Positions 47,801-61,869 are shown, counted from the first letter of the stretch. The stretch: 64,000 nt of DNA from Marisa cornuarietis (GCA_004794655.1 SMMW01000046.1:5505501-5569500); one strand, 5' to 3'. The notes: generated from the letters alone by a model not told the origin. Numbers and translations: made by a program.

Positions 47801-50800
47801 TATCGGAATTAAACAATTTTTAAGTGTTACTCATCTGTTGATTACGTTTAAAATAGTAATTATTGTGTAAGAGCTCACCCTAAGTGTCTCAGTATTAATT
47901 AGTAATGGGGAGAGTTGGAATTATCAGTGAGTAAAATTAATTTATGTATCAAAAATTACTAGATTAACTTTTGTGTGTGTCTTCATAAGATACATAAGAT
48001 CATTATTTTTGGAACTTGAGCCTTGAAGAGAATTTTGGTTGTAAATTATTTTGGCAACCTGTGCTTCACAGAAAATGTGTAAGCAAAAGAATAAGGGTAA
48101 TCTTTTTTTTTTGTATTTGCAGAGATCAGTTTCCATGTTTCACAACACAGATTTTGCACGATCATTGTGATGAAGTGTGGTTCTGTCGCTTTTCACCTGA
48201 TGGTACAAAATTGGCCTCAGGTTCTAAAGATGGCACTTTAATTATATGGGATGTAGATTTGGTAAGCAAACTGAAGTGTTTTGTTAAATGACCTCAGGCA
48301 GTGCATGCTTTTCAGAGTTAAAAATCACTTTTCAAGCTGGTGGACGTGTTTTAAAATATCCGTAATTTTGAATTACAATTGTGATCTTATTCTACATAAC
48401 TTTTAATAACATAGAATACAAACTGACGCAGATTATATTTTTATCTCTATTAGGAAACGCATGAAGTTCGGACAAGAAAGACACTTGACAACCATTCATA
48501 TGGTATAGCATTCATAGCTTGGAGTCCTGACAGCTCACATGTTATTGCTTGTGGACCAGATGACTGTGCAGAGCTTTGGATATGGAATGTGAATGTGAGT
48601 TAAGTACTAAGCTACAATATCTTATTGATGTTTCTTTGGTCTTGAGTGCTGAATGCTTTTTTTCTTTTTTTTGCAATAGTGTAGAATATGTTCATGCTGT
48701 TTTAGTGAAAGCCTGTTAAAATGTATTTTTGAAGTTCTGTTATCGTGAACATGAATAGGCCTTTACAAACTCATTTACACAAACATGAATATGAATTTAG
48801 GCGACTGGTTGAAGAGAAGAAAAAATGAAAATGGAAGCGTATTGTGGGTTAAGTTAAAGAGGGTAACAAGAAAAAAGCAGCTTAGGTTGTTGGTTTTGCT
48901 GTTGAGAAAAGGAATTCAGATAATAGATCATTTAGGCTGTGTTATTCTAAGAACAGGAAATAAACACCCATTTCCCTTGGCCTGTAACTTCTGGAGAAAC
49001 TACATATTTGTCTCTGTTCACAGTGAAACATTTCTTTATGCACCATGGATTTAAAGATTTTAACTTATTCTCTGTTTTACATTTACGGCCTAAATTCTGT
49101 GCTGCACCCTAAATAAGTAGTGCATGTGTGAGTGACAAACTTTTAAAAACATTTTTTACTCAAACATTTTTACGGATCTGGAAAAAAAGCAATAATTAGA
49201 TGAAACATTTCCAAACCCATCTATTTGCATTAGACTGTAATGGAAACAACTTTGATAAGGAATTTAAGAAATTTCTGTCACAGTATTCTTTTCTGCATTG
49301 TCAGAACCACCTCCACAGTCAACACACACAGACTGAACACAGGTACTGACACATGTTCTTTCTCACAAATAACACAACAAATAACAAAGATCTGCCAGTG
49401 TGCGTCCCACTATTGTATTGAAAAGTTGCCTAAATGTAAATTTCCTGTTGGCCTTGCTTCTCTTTTCTCTTTTGGGGCAGCTTTGCTTATTCTTTTATAT
49501 TATCTTTTCTTTTAAGCCAGCACCCTGGTATATCTTAACAACTATATGCATAACTTTATCTAACAGACTGATACAAGTATGTAAGACCAGGCAGTATGAA
49601 AAACATAAATACCTAAATACATGAACCATCTATACATATATCTCTCCACAAAAGTCCTACTATCTTTCTTAAATTCTATTCTTTCTCTCTCTACTATCAC
49701 ACAGTTCTCGTTTTGTGCTAGTAGACCTCTCTGGGTTCCAACTATTAAGTTCAGTTTCTTCAAAAAACCATGTAATCAAACGTCATTCAAATATCTCCAA
49801 CAACTTCAGATCTCGTCCTCATTAAATGTCCGATAATGGATCTATGTCCGCTAATGGGTTTTGAAATGTTTCAAACTACTTACAATAACACTCGCCGCTT
49901 TTGAGTTCAGAGTAACTTACCTTGTCTATGTTCCCGTCCACTCTCCCGCTGTTAGATTGTTCGCACACACAGGAAATCTTGTGGTAGCGAGTCCTCTGCC
50001 TCTTCCAGGATGTATCACACAATCATCTGGGTAGTCTCCTTATAGTTCCTCACATTTAGTGAATCTTCGTTTAAGTATGCCGTGGAGCTAGGTCCTATGG
50101 AGAACACAGCTTTGGGGTCAAACCTCTTTCGCACAGCCTCGTATAGTCTCGTTGTCAACTGCAGCGAAGACTTTTTTCCCTTGTAATTCTTTGGCTTCAA
50201 CAGATGACCGTAAACTCGCAGACATCCATGGTTCTTGTATGTCTTGGCACATAGTAACCTCTCTCTAGTAATTTGTCTCTCTAGAGGTTCATCTCCCTAG
50301 TAATTCCTGAACAGTTTCTCGAATTAGTCTACAGTCACAGAATTCGATGCATTTTCACTCACATTCAACTTCATCTCCACCCGTAAATTCGCTTACAACC
50401 TGATATTAGTGTATTCTTTCGCATCTTAAACAGTTCAAAGTTTCACACTTTCAATGATTAAATAGGGAACTTTACACAATGTTACCTTGACTGGGCAAAG
50501 AATTGCTCTTCTTCCTTTTACAATCTTCACATACGTCTTCCTACCACACAGGCTTATTCAGGAATGCTACCTGAGTTTGCAGTGAACACTCAGCTCCTTC
50601 CTGAACACTCTTAAGTCACATGTCATGGTTCTTCTATATCATTTAGTTTTTTTCTGTTGAAAACGGTATTTTTGTGCATATCAGGGTAATTATCTCCATC
50701 ATATCCTTGCTCTGCAAATAAGTTAATTGCCTGGTTTTTATACTTGATCATCTGTGTACATAATGTCCTTTTGCAGACAGGTGATCTCAGACAGAAGCTC

Positions 50801-53800
50801 AGCCATTCCCCAGAAGACAGTTTGACAAGTGCTACCTGGCAGCCTGATGGTCGTAAATTTATAGCAGGTGGCACACGAGGCCAGTTCTACATTTGTGTAA
50901 GTTGTATCCTATCTTTATAGTCAGTGAATTTATATATGCCATGATTGTAAGTAAAACATTAAACTAAACTCTCTGGGTTATGTAGTTCATGTTCATTTGA
51001 TAAAAGGAAGTATGAAACTTATTACTGGCTATAGCTGCATCTTTGACAGAACATTAGAAGTATTGTGTTTTATAAATGGATTTGTATACAAAGGATGTAT
51101 CAACTGTCGGTGCCGGTAGTGCCTTATTAAAACCATATGAAAACATGCACCTTGTAACAATAGCTTTGCCAGTGCTGTTGCTGTGTTTCCAAAAAAATTC
51201 ACTTTGCTCACCATGTAGGATTACCCCCCCAAAAAATTAAATAAGCAGTCCATGTTTTATTAAAAATGCTGTTGTTTTGGAATTGTTTATGATAATGAAA
51301 AAAGTCTTTGATAAGAGCATTTTTTGTAAAAATTGCATATGATGTATAGTCGTCTTTTTTTTCTCTCTCTCTGCTTATTCCTAAAAGCTTCTCTGTGTGT
51401 TGCATCATTACCAAAAAAGGTCTTTGATTTATCTCTTGTATATGTTTCTGTACAGGATTTAGATGGCAATGTCTTAGATAACTGGGAGGGTGTTCGTGTA
51501 CAGTGCCTTGTGTGTCAACCAGACAGCAAGATAGTTCTTGCTGCAGACACCCATCATCGGATCAGGGGATACAATTTTGATGATTTAACAGACTTTCATA
51601 TGTAAGTCATATCTCATGAATGTAAATCTGCTAAATGACAGAAATTTCTGAAAGCTGCTAGAAGAGACCATTTTATATCAAGAATGTTTGCTTTTATTGT
51701 TTTTTTAAATTGATTTTTAATCTTGCTTAATTTATTTAATTTATTTTTTCATGTTGAAATGTTTTGCTTCAGATTGCAAGAGGACCACCCTATTATGTCT
51801 TTCTCAATTAATGACACAGGAAGGCTAGCTTTACTAAATGTGGCCACTCAGGTCAGTGTTCTATATACCTGGCTGTATTTAAAATAGACTCATATTGCTT
51901 ATTACGAAAAGTAGCTAACAGACCAGTGTCTTTGACAGATTTTGCTTTACCTTCATAGCCACAGTCTTGCAGTAGTGAAGATAAACCTATTTCTTATAGA
52001 AGTAATGTAAACAAGATTTGTAAGCATGGTTTGCTTTCAAAATTCTATGTTTCTTTTACAGGGAGTACATTTGTGGGATATCAAAGACAGAGTGCTGGTA
52101 CGGAAGTTTCAGGGAGTGACACAAGGCTACTATACCATCTTCTCGTGCTTTGGTGGCCTCAATCAGGACTTTATTGCCAGCGGCAGTGAAGGTTTTATTG
52201 TCTTTCTTTCAGGCTGTCAAGTTGCCCATCTGAAGATGATTGCATGTGTGTATGTGTGCGTGCGCATGTGAAACGGCACATGCCATTTCTGTTGTGGGTG
52301 GTAGTAAAGTGGAAAGACTGTGTGAGGATCATTGGCAAACAGTTTAGATCCTGTTACTGGCACATACAATTTTGCTGGATATAGGTTTGTTTTATTGCAC
52401 TGGCAGAGTGGCCATGATAATAGCATTAATCTCTGACTTCATGACAACATAGAACAGATTCACAACTAAGTCATCATCTTTACAAATACTCTCTCAGTCT
52501 TGGAAGCCCTCTCAAACAGCCAGAACATGGAGTGAATGGCCTTTGCATCAGCCTTCAGGATTACACAACAATCCTCTGAACAGACCGTTTTACAGTGGAT
52601 TACCTTTCATTGCAATATCCCTGACAGTGAGGCACATGGCAGACTGGCAAAGGAGTCAGGGAGACTGGTCCAGGAGATACCCCAGGTCAGCTTTACTGAG
52701 GCCAAGAACGTAAAGGCAAGCAAAGGAAAAGAGGGCTCCAGTTGCAGTCAAGACCAACTTGACAGTGGAGAGAGAGAAAAACAGGTTAATATTGTAAGAC
52801 TGAGAACATGTCACTCTCTGGACTCGAACATCATATGTTCACCAAGTTTTGTATTGGAGAGTCCCTCAGAGTACCCCTGTGGCATGGCCCAAATGATGAT
52901 GGCCCACTTCCTGCAGGACTGCCCAATCCACAAGAATCTATGAGCAGAGGCATGGTCTGCTGATGTACCAATAAATATCCTTGGATCCCTGAGGTGTCTA
53001 CACAAGGAGCAGACTTTGTCAGCGCCTCTGGAGCTATTGTCTGAGCATTCATGGGGGGAAAAAGGGAAGAAGAAATTTGATTTGAAGAAGAAATTACGCC
53101 TGAATAATCATACACATACCCTTATCAGTGTAGCAAGACCAGGTTTACAAGATCATTGCTTTCACCTAAATTTTCTCTGGCTCTCTAACTTAATAGCTTT
53201 GTATCAGTGACCGTTTACCAAACTTTCTTGATTTCCTGACTCATGAGGTTTATAGTTTTTCATTTTGCTTGTAGCTGTTTCAGGTAAATGATGAAATCTC
53301 ATGGGTGTGCTTCTTATCATTTTCTTGTAATGATTTAAGTAGAAAGTAGGTTGGATGTGAAAAGCTGGGAGGAAGTTTGCCATATAAATCTGCTGATTTA
53401 TTCTGTTCATCATATGTCAATAAGATGGTGCTTTTGTGTTAGTTACAGCACTTTGAAAGAAGTCAAAGTCCAAATGTCCTTTGATGAATCCTTTTCACAG
53501 ATCATAAGGTATACATCTGGCACATTAAGCGTGATCAGCCAGTGGTGGTATTAGAGGGTCACACGCGCACAGTTAACTGTGTCCATTGGAACCCCAAACA
53601 GCCAAGCATGCTTGCATCAGCTTCTGATGACGGGACTATTCGCATCTGGGGGCCTCTGTCTAAAGTTCGGCAAGGTCAGAGGCAATTTAGATTAAACTTT
53701 GTGTGGATATTGTATGTTTCTTGGTGGAGGTTGTTTGCCAGAGAAACTGCTGTTTGCATGCTTTTGAATAGTCGGTATAAATTAAGAGTTTGCTGTTTGA

Positions 53801-54299
53801 TTTCAAGAGAGAAATGAATCATTGGCTAGGAAGCAAAAGAACAGCCATCATGTACTTGTGAGAGCTCCACCATGTTAAAAATACTCGTCATGTAATTAAA
53901 AAACACTTTTTGAAGTGCAAAGAAATAAGTCACTTGGATGATTTTTTTTTAAGTGGAATATGAGGACACTTATTAAGTCTAGTTTTATTAGAACAGCTTC
54001 AAAAAGTAAATTCTTGTGATCCTAATTAGAAGTCATTTAAAACAATGAAAGCATGTCACTTGAGACTCGTAGACATCTGTGAACCCATAAGAAATGATGT
54101 TTTATTGGTGTAAAAAAATTTGTATTGAAGACAACAGAGTGCCATGCATGTGTTAGTACTTTGTACTGTTATGCACACTTACAAAGTTTAACAATCATAT
54201 CTGCCAGTGAGAATTTAGGATTACTTTATGATTTCTGGCTGCACCTTCCTACCTGTCTTAATTGCAGACAGCGAATCTGGGCGTAGTACACCAGTATGA
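44821..54299 (+). CDS. WDR26: WDR26, WD40 subunit of the CTLH/GID ubiquitin ligase
   Basis: Fourteen exons join in phase to 567 residues: 44821-45014, 45359-45458, 46438-46494, 46690-46826, 47308-47405, 47602-47758, 48123-48261, 48454-48594, 50777-50896, 51456-51601, 51773-51851, 52062-52191, 53501-53674, 54268-54299. The protein starts MQANG like vertebrate WDR26, then a LisH motif (about 48-80, [15 protein letters not shown]), CTLH (about 81-150, [18 protein letters not shown]), [12 protein letters not shown], and a WD40 propeller from about 248 onward: [76 protein letters not shown], and the last blade [20 protein letters not shown] followed by [13 protein letters not shown]26 is a scaffold and receptor of the multisubunit CTLH E3 ligase. 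The N-terminal low-complexity region is much shorter than in vertebrates. The exon 12 donor (GAAG|gtttta) is weak but required for the next in-phase exon. Confidence 0.97.
45616..45642. repeat. near-perfect palindrome in WDR26 intron 2
   Basis: AATATTGAAAACT and its reverse complement are separated by a single C, forming 13-bp arms. Function unknown. Confidence 0.9.
49900..50640 (-). other. degenerate protein-like block inside WDR26 intron 8
   Basis: On the minus strand a 61-codon open frame (50200-50015) reads [20 protein letters not shown] and continues through [20 protein letters not shown]. Similar sense carries on in both directions across stops, for example [20 protein letters not shown] upstream and [14 protein letters not shown] downstream. 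Codon content is more protein-like and GC-richer than surrounding intron sequence. I do not recognise the family; a decayed mobile-element gene is the simplest explanation. Confidence 0.4.
52490..53060 (+). mobile_element. non-LTR retrotransposon 3' fragment: RNase H-like domain and Cys/His tail, in WDR26 intron 12
   Basis: The plus strand reads [20 protein letters not shown] then LAKESG, matching the RNase H core W-I-P-S-H-C-G-I-x-G-N-E-x-A-D-x-LAK with several key residues decayed. It continues SFTEAK and ends near [20 protein letters not shown], which resembles the C-terminal Cys/His motif of such polyproteins. Upstream [11 protein letters not shown] fits the usual preceding segment. Catalytic positions are altered and stops flank it, so it is inactive. 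Confidence 0.6.
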
Positions 54300-56080
54300 C
54301 ACCGTGGGTGCTATTGTGTGTAGCATCTTCCATCCTGTACGTCATTCTGATGTTGTCATCTCATGCACTTCCTCTGACCATGTCTCCACCTGATGGTTTT
54401 AAAGGCAACCACACTTGACTGAAAGGATCTGTACCCAAACTGCAGCAGTGGAGCAGAGAAAACATTGCTGTCCACCCACATTCACATGACCTTCCCCCCT
54501 TCCAAAAAAAGAAAAAAATGATGCTGGAGCATGCAAAAAAAAACAAAAAAAAACACCTCCCTGGAATGGGGGTGGAGGGTTCTCTTGGAGCAGGAGTTTT
54601 GTGTTGATGCTGTTGGGATTTTTGTGCTAGAGTTGCTGGATGCTGTGACATCTCATTTGATGATGGTAATGTGGACTGTGATGGAGCACATTTTTGTGGA
54701 TGATTCTTGAACAGGAAAAAACCCCAGCTAAACCAATAACGGTACAATCCAGTACAATCATGACTGTGAATTAAAAAAAGAAAAAAAATGAACCTCGACA
54801 TCTTGCTGTGATGAGTGGGAGATGGGGTAGTTGGGGGGTGAGAGAGAGGTCACCTATTCACAATTGTAACTTATGTGGTAGGCGTTTGATGCACACAGTC
54901 ATAAACTGGACTCCACGTGGGTTTACTCTGCCTTCTGATTAAATCATTAAGCAAAATTTCAGAGTGCATAGAAGAGTTGGTCATGTTTCAAAGGATGCCA
55001 GATGGGTGTTGCAACTTAACTGTTTGTGAGTTGTTTTGATACTGTTGTGGAGGGTGATAGTATGGGGACTCTGTGATAGAATGTGTCTGATGGGTAGGGC
55101 AGAGCATGTACTGCAGTGGTTTTGATTGGTTTATGTAAAGATGTTTTAGTTCTTCATGCTTGCTTCTGTGCTTTTAAACATCTTTATGACATTGCTTACA
55201 AAACTAGCATAATCTATTGCTTTCTTCTCGCACTATTTCCATAACTCTTCCAGCTTAGAAACTTAGAATTGAGAGTAAATTTTTTTTTTTTTTTTTTTTT
55301 AGCACATAGCTGGCATCTGAAGATAGACCTGCACTTCTGCGAGTAAACTGAAGGGGGAATTTTATTTGCATTAAAATTAGGATCATTATTTGCTAAGGAG
55401 AAAAAGAAGAAAAGAGAATTTGGGTCTTAAGTCTGGTTTGAAGGTGGCAAGAAAGAACATTTTGTTCCTCTGAAGTGGCAGTTTGACAGCTATATTGGCA
55501 TAAATATTGGTATTTTTATAAGGCTACATTTATTAATGTTTTAAGCCTCTATGGACGTGTATATATTGGGTGAGGCAGGGGTGCCAAGGCAGGACAAATA
55601 GAACTTTTACCATATTGCTTTATGCTTTGTCATTCCCTGCAAGAATCTGAATTTTGGTTAATTCAAGCTTTTTCTTCCACCTATTCACATTAACTGGCTG
55701 AAGAATTTTTCAGTAATTTTGTTGTTGTTTGCTGGTTCTATATTTTTATCTCAATACCCATTTTCCTGTGTTAATTTTTTTTTCAATTCAAGAAAAGCTT
55801 GGTTTTTATTTTTGCTTGACATGTAAAAATGTCTTCTTTTGTAGAGGAATTATGTAGAAGTCATGATGACAGAGATGTTGGCTAGGCCCATAAGTACAGA
55901 TGAAAGACTTCCCAAGAGGAGAAACAGGGTTACGACAAAGATGTGTCCTTCAAAAATGCCCAAGCAGATGACTTTGTCTGCTATTTGCAGAAAGTGAAAA
56001 TTTGCAGCTCAGTTGTAGATATTCTGATGACTCATCTTTTAATATTTGTGCATCCCTCTACTGCTTTATAAATGTAAGCC
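54300..56080. other. WDR26 3' UTR and downstream DNA
   Basis: The WDR26 stop is followed by AT-rich sequence with A and T homopolymers (for example a poly-T at about 55279-55301) and no supported gene. No single AATAAA hexamer can be chosen as the transcript end. Confidence 0.4.
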
Positions 56081-56083
56081 TCG

Positions 56084-56269
56084 CTGAAAGCATAAGGTGG
56101 TCCGGTGGCGCAACAGTTAGGGTTGGCTGTCCTGGGTTCAGCTCTTGTCTCCGCCACGCTGTTCTTTCTCTGCATGGGACATCTGTTTACAGGCCTGGCT
56201 GCTTTGCCTTGATATAGTCTTAGTTGCTGGCTCGGCGTAAAACACCAATTTCCTCCTCTCTGAAAGCAT
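56084..56269 (+). mobile_element. tRNA-derived SINE with target-site duplication
   Basis: The head GGTCCGGTGGCGCAACAGTT carries an A-box-like segment and GGTTCAGCTCT a B-box-like segment at tRNA spacing. The tail GGCTCGGCGTAAAACACCAA is a motif I associate with molluscan SINEs. A 10-bp direct repeat CTGAAAGCAT flanks the element (56084-56093 and 56260-56269), as expected for LINE-mediated insertion. Confidence 0.8.
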
Positions 56270-59200
56270 GAAAGAGTTTTACTTCCAGTGTTACGCATCT
56301 TATTGACTTAACAGCAGTTGGGTTTAAGTTTATTTATTAGGACATTATTAAGCGATAATTCAGTCTCACAATATCCTTTTCTTGCTTCAAGTCAACAGTA
56401 ATATTTTAGATGGAAAAAATGTGCAGTTTGTTAACATTAAAGAGAAAAATTGACATTAATCTTGCTTCCAAGAAAGAGGCACTGAAGATAAAATTTATTT
56501 TAAAAAATACTTTAAGATAAAAATAATAACTAAATTTTTAGTTAGAGCATGAACTTACTTTGACATATGAATCACATGTAGTGAATGAACCTTTATTTGG
56601 CCATGGTAGTGACATTTGTAGGGTCATAAGACTTGGTAACATTTAGCCATGTAGTAGCAGTGTAACTAATTCTGACAGTTGTGAACATGCATGCACACAC
56701 GCAGGGGAAACCCCCCAAAAGGGCTTGGAGAGATAACAGGGCAGTTTCAAAGACCATTATGAGATGTTTTAGAGATTTTTCCCTTTGTAGACATTACTAA
56801 ATTTCAGTTTACATGTTTACGTTGATTTTTAATGAATTTTGCAGTGTAAAGGTAAGAGGCAGGCACTGTTTGCAGCTTTTTACAGATGCAGACGTAAATG
56901 AAACATTTTATTGGATTTGTAAGAATACAGTAAAGTTATCTTTGGTAAGAAATTGCAGATACTGATTTAATGATCATGTATGGATAACAGTAAGGTATTG
57001 ATGGTTGAGATGTGATGGCTAATAGCTATTAGAGAGTTAATGGTTTTTCTAGACACCATTTTACATTGAACTTGAGCAGCATTGCCTGGAAGTGAAACTG
57101 TATAACAAACATATATTATGAAAGTATAACAAAATAAAAGTTACTGCCAAAAAAAAGGTAAGGAAACATCCACCACTACAAATGCGTGTGATCAAAAAGA
57201 TGGGATCAAAAACTGAGGAAGGGGGTTATGTTCGCTGGCAAACTCATGTAAGACCTTTTGTTATGCCTTGCAAGTCCTTAGTTGTTAAAACTAATTTACA
57301 CTTCCTTTGAACTGAAAGCACTTGGAAAAGCTTAGAATATATGTTTTTTTGCTGAATGCTGCCGTGAGACCATGTTGCATTGACAGATGTATGTATGCAG
57401 GTTGAGAGCTATGTATGTAGAACATTCTAAGAAATGGTCTGTGAAAATTGCCCCATAAGAAGTTAATCTATTGCTGGCTTTCATCACCTACCACCCAAGT
57501 TTGGCAGAGCTCTTCCTATGCAGGTGAAGCTACTAAAGCAACCTTGTAAATGCTGTGCAGTTCTTTTTGCAAGGCTTGATCTGACTGATCACAGGAGCAG
57601 CAGATGTTGATGTAAGCATGTTTAAACTAAGTAAATTAAAAATTATGTCAGTGACTGTTAAAAATTGCTAGATTTTTTTTTTTTTTTTTGGTAAAAAATA
57701 CAGCAGATGGATTTTTGTGATGACTTCAAATTTCACTGGCCTGGTCTTGATTCTGTGTGATGATGATATGGTGATGGTCTCATGGATAGTGACTTCATTG
57801 TGGTGCATGACTGTTTACTTACACCAGTTGCGGGTCCACTAATGTGGGAAAAGTTTATTGAGAGGCCAGCTAGCACTTTGACAAGGATTTGAGAACTCTT
57901 AGGATTAGCATACCTTTATGGGTTATATTTCCCTGTGCCAACATGGTAATGCATGTTTTATAGTTAAGATAATGTTTGAGCTACTACAAGTCATTTCATT
58001 TGTATATTGAGGCTTGATACAAAAACTATCCACAAAAGATCTGCAAAAAGTTTTGGATAGCTCTTCGTTAAAATCTAAAGTAAAATGAAAATTGAAATTT
58101 TCAGCATTAGCTCTTGGTAATGTCCAGATGTAAGCTCTTTGCCATGTTTCTGTTATCGTATCTACTACACAGTACAAATTATAATCCAGCAAGCTATACT
58201 ATCACATTTCATTTTGCTTAGCGAAAAGGTAGTAAATATTATTTGTATAAACTTATATGTAGAGACAAGACATTCTTTTTCCCTAGAATATCTGTGAATA
58301 ATATGTCCAGAGCAAAAGCCTGTCTAGAGGAAGGCAAGCTTTTTGGGGTGAATGATTTGAGTAAAAAAAAAATGCTCAGCTAGTCAGTAATAGGTGTTTA
58401 TATAAACAAAAGCTTTGTGCATTATTTGGTGGCGTTGTATGTGAGATAATGCTATCTTGTAGCAGCATCAGTATCCCAAACCTGCTTTCTTCAAGGGAAG
58501 GTGTTGGCCCTTATGCATCACTTTTTCCATTTATGGATGGATGTCTTAGTACATCAGCTCCTTATTCTTAACAGATGTATAGTTTTACATGACTGGCAGG
58601 TAGTATGTTGTCTTGGTCAAGTAACCATAGTCGATAAAACAAGAATAGCATTTTCTGAAAGCATAATCTTAGTTACTCCTGAAAGAATGTTTGAATTATT
58701 GTTCACTTGGCAATTTGGATGGAATGGGAGGGGGCACCTTTCCATTATTCTACTTGAGTAGCTGTCACCTAAGGTTGATATGACAAAAGTTTACTGCCTG
58801 GAGCAGAATCTTTCATTACAGAACAGGTAAAAGTCCTTAATGTCCAGAGTTAACATAAACAGTATAACAAAATGTCCTATACCTCATTATTTTGTGTTCA
58901 AAATAAAATTGTAATTTGCTGTCCTTTGCCTAAACAACCTCTTATTGTGTTTGCATGGACCCCACATTCAGAAAGCAAAGATCTTGAGATGGTGCACAGT
59001 TTTGATGATCTTAAGTGAAAGAAATCTTAAAAAGTACACTGTTCAGCAACCATTAAAGTAAAGTATGCACTTGCGTATTCCAGTGGACATGCGTGCATGA
59101 TACCTGTCAAGCCTGCCATGGTGAACAGGAGGTTTATAAAACAACTCAGAGTGCATGTTGGTCTTAAGCATAATCTGTTTTTATGTTCTGCAGCTGGCTG

Positions 59201-61869
59201 GCCCTGTTCAAGTTCAAGTTATGTGGCTGTTGGCTTCATAAATAAAACTGGCATTAGCAACTAGCCATAAGCACCTGTTTGGTCCCTTCATGCCTAAGTG
59301 ATTAACATCAGTTATTATTTTGGCATTCCTCAAATCTGGATGAATACATCCCTCCTGTTGGAGAAACATGTCTACAAACATCACCATAGAATTATGATGT
59401 AATATTTGTACACAAATCGTGTTGACATGATCCCAGATGTCCCATTGGCTGAGGCCTTTGCAGCATAAGTGATTCATGCACAATTCTTGTGTCATTGACC
59501 TTTTTCTATGCATGGTCATATTTGTAAGCACATATCTTGAGAACAGAAATAAGGGGGTGGGGGTTTTCACCCACTTTTGGGCTCTGCTGTGTGGCTAAAA
59601 ATTTTCTCATTACATGTAAATTGCATGACGGAATCGTTAACTAACAGCATATAGCTGGTTCAGTTATCCAGCTGTTACAGTGTAGCATCATTAAGTACAA
59701 ATCCCTTGGAGGAGTTACTTGTTAAAAGATACTTAATCCAGTTGCAAAAATCTCCATTGTTTACGTCCAATAACTGGTGCAAAACAGTTGTATTGTGAAG
59801 ACAGTCTTCCACAGAATTGTAGATGAGGCCATGTAAAATGTGCCATGTTAACATTAGTACGTGAAGGTCTACCTAAACAAACATACTTCTCAGGAAGTGG
59901 AATTTGTATTTTTGTTTTGTTTGGCACATTTAGCATTCAAGAGAGAAATTGGAATTTTTAAGTTACCCAGAATTTTATGTAACATTTATTGTTCTAGAAT
60001 TGTTTGAATATGCTCCTAAGAGAACTAGATAGAGTTTGTATGGTTTTTGTTTTTTTCCTCATGTAATCACCTGAGTATCTTTGTGCTAGTGAGAACAAGG
60101 GCCTTTAATCCTTCTTGTACCTGTCCAAGCCCTGCAACACCCCCTCCCATCCGCACCATTTAGTAACCTTATAGCCTGGTCTTTTTTTTTCCCACAAGAC
60201 ATCTGTAAAGTCTCCAGAGAGGTGAGAACTAAAGAGCAAGATAAGTTGATTTGGGGTTTGGGGGAGGAGCTGTTACCCATCTTTACCTGTGGTTGTACAT
60301 ATTGTGTTCAGTTAAATTTTCTGGCATGTAGAGCTCTCCATGAAAGCTGCAGCCTACACTTTTTACTCTATGGGTATGCTCAAACACTTCTTTCATACAT
60401 TATTAACAAAGCGAAGAAAAAAAGGGAATTTGAAACGTCTTATCAATTAATATCCACATAACATATGCGATGTCTTGTAAAGTGTGTAGTCTTGTATGTC
60501 TGGAATTAAAAAATATTTTGCATGTATATTTGTAGAATAGCATACATGTGTTATGACTGGCTGCTGTAAGTTCTTGACTTTTAAGAATCTAGCATGAGTG
60601 GTTTAACATGATAAAGTAAACCCTGTAACTAGAAACTTTGGCTTTCTACATTTGAAACCATGTGCAGGTAAATGGGTGCTTAACAGTGTGTGTGTGTTTA
60701 TGCAACTTCTGCATGAGTGTACTGTGTGGTATTCGTAACAGATTCATACCATCTTTGACCCTAATCACTTTTTCACTGAGATGTCAGATTCTGTCGTTTC
60801 ATACTTGCCTAGCAGTTTTTGAGATGTGAAACTAAAAAGATTTACTATTTCTTTTGGTTTAAAGTATGGAAGGCACTATCTTTTACATTTCTTCTAAGAA
60901 ATAAACTTGTTTACAATGTTCAGTGGTCTGCTGTAACTGTTTGTGGAGGCATGAGAGATTGTGACATACCTGATCAGCTTGTGTGCTTGCCTGCCCATGC
61001 AGTTTAAAATGTTATTTCACATTTCCATATGCTTGAAGTTTGTGCAAACATTACTGTATTCATCATGAGTATTCTTATTCATTCATGTCTGTCTCACATC
61101 ATGAAATTTGGGATCATGGGTTTTTCTTGAGTCTTATTTTTGTGAAAATTACTGGCTTGCTCGGGTGCATAGTATTGAGCATGGGTGCATGAGGGACAGT
61201 GATGGTAATTCCATATTCTAAGCACTATTATGTGAAATAATACTAAATATTTGAATCTGTTTCATTCAAATAAACAGATCTTGTTTTTGAAATGTGATCA
61301 TTGCTTAATCTTTATGAACTCTTATTGCTGCTTGGTCAGCTGGCCTTATGAGGCTGTGGAGGACTGCTGGTTCATGGTTTCCTCTTGTTCCTCTCATTGG
61401 TTGATGTCCTCATTTATAGAAGCCAGGTCACAAAACAGGTTCAAGACAGAAATAAGTGGAGAACCTTTCTCATGACACTACATGCCAGAAAAGCATAATG
61501 TTCATTACTGACAAAAAATGTGCACACTAGTACACACAAATAGTTTTTTTTAAAAGATAAATTTGCATTATGTAAATTCAGCTGTATGTAAAGAATTCTT
61601 GGGAAACTGCCATCCCCAACAAAAATTATAAAAATTCCTTCTACAAACAGATGCCCTTTCATTATTCTGTTTATTATCAATATCATGGGTACAGTATTTA
61701 ATGTCTGCATTTTAGTACATTGTATAATTTGCATAAAGGCTTTGTTACAAAGAGTGACATGGATGGGAAGTGGCAAATTTTCATCACTTAAAATTGTATT
61801 ACATAGAGGTATGTGGAACGGTCCACTTACATAAAATGCACATGTAGACTTGGTTGGTTTATTAACAAA
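56270..61869. other. 5.6 kb without recognisable gene
   Basis: AT-rich DNA with homopolymer runs (poly-T at about 57672-57688). Open frames are short, none resembles a known family, and splice-bounded exons with protein homology were not found. Confidence 0.5.

Noticed and set aside
59214..59570. 118-codon minus-strand frame
   Set aside because: No recognisable motifs, no neighbouring exons, and no codon bias; probably chance.
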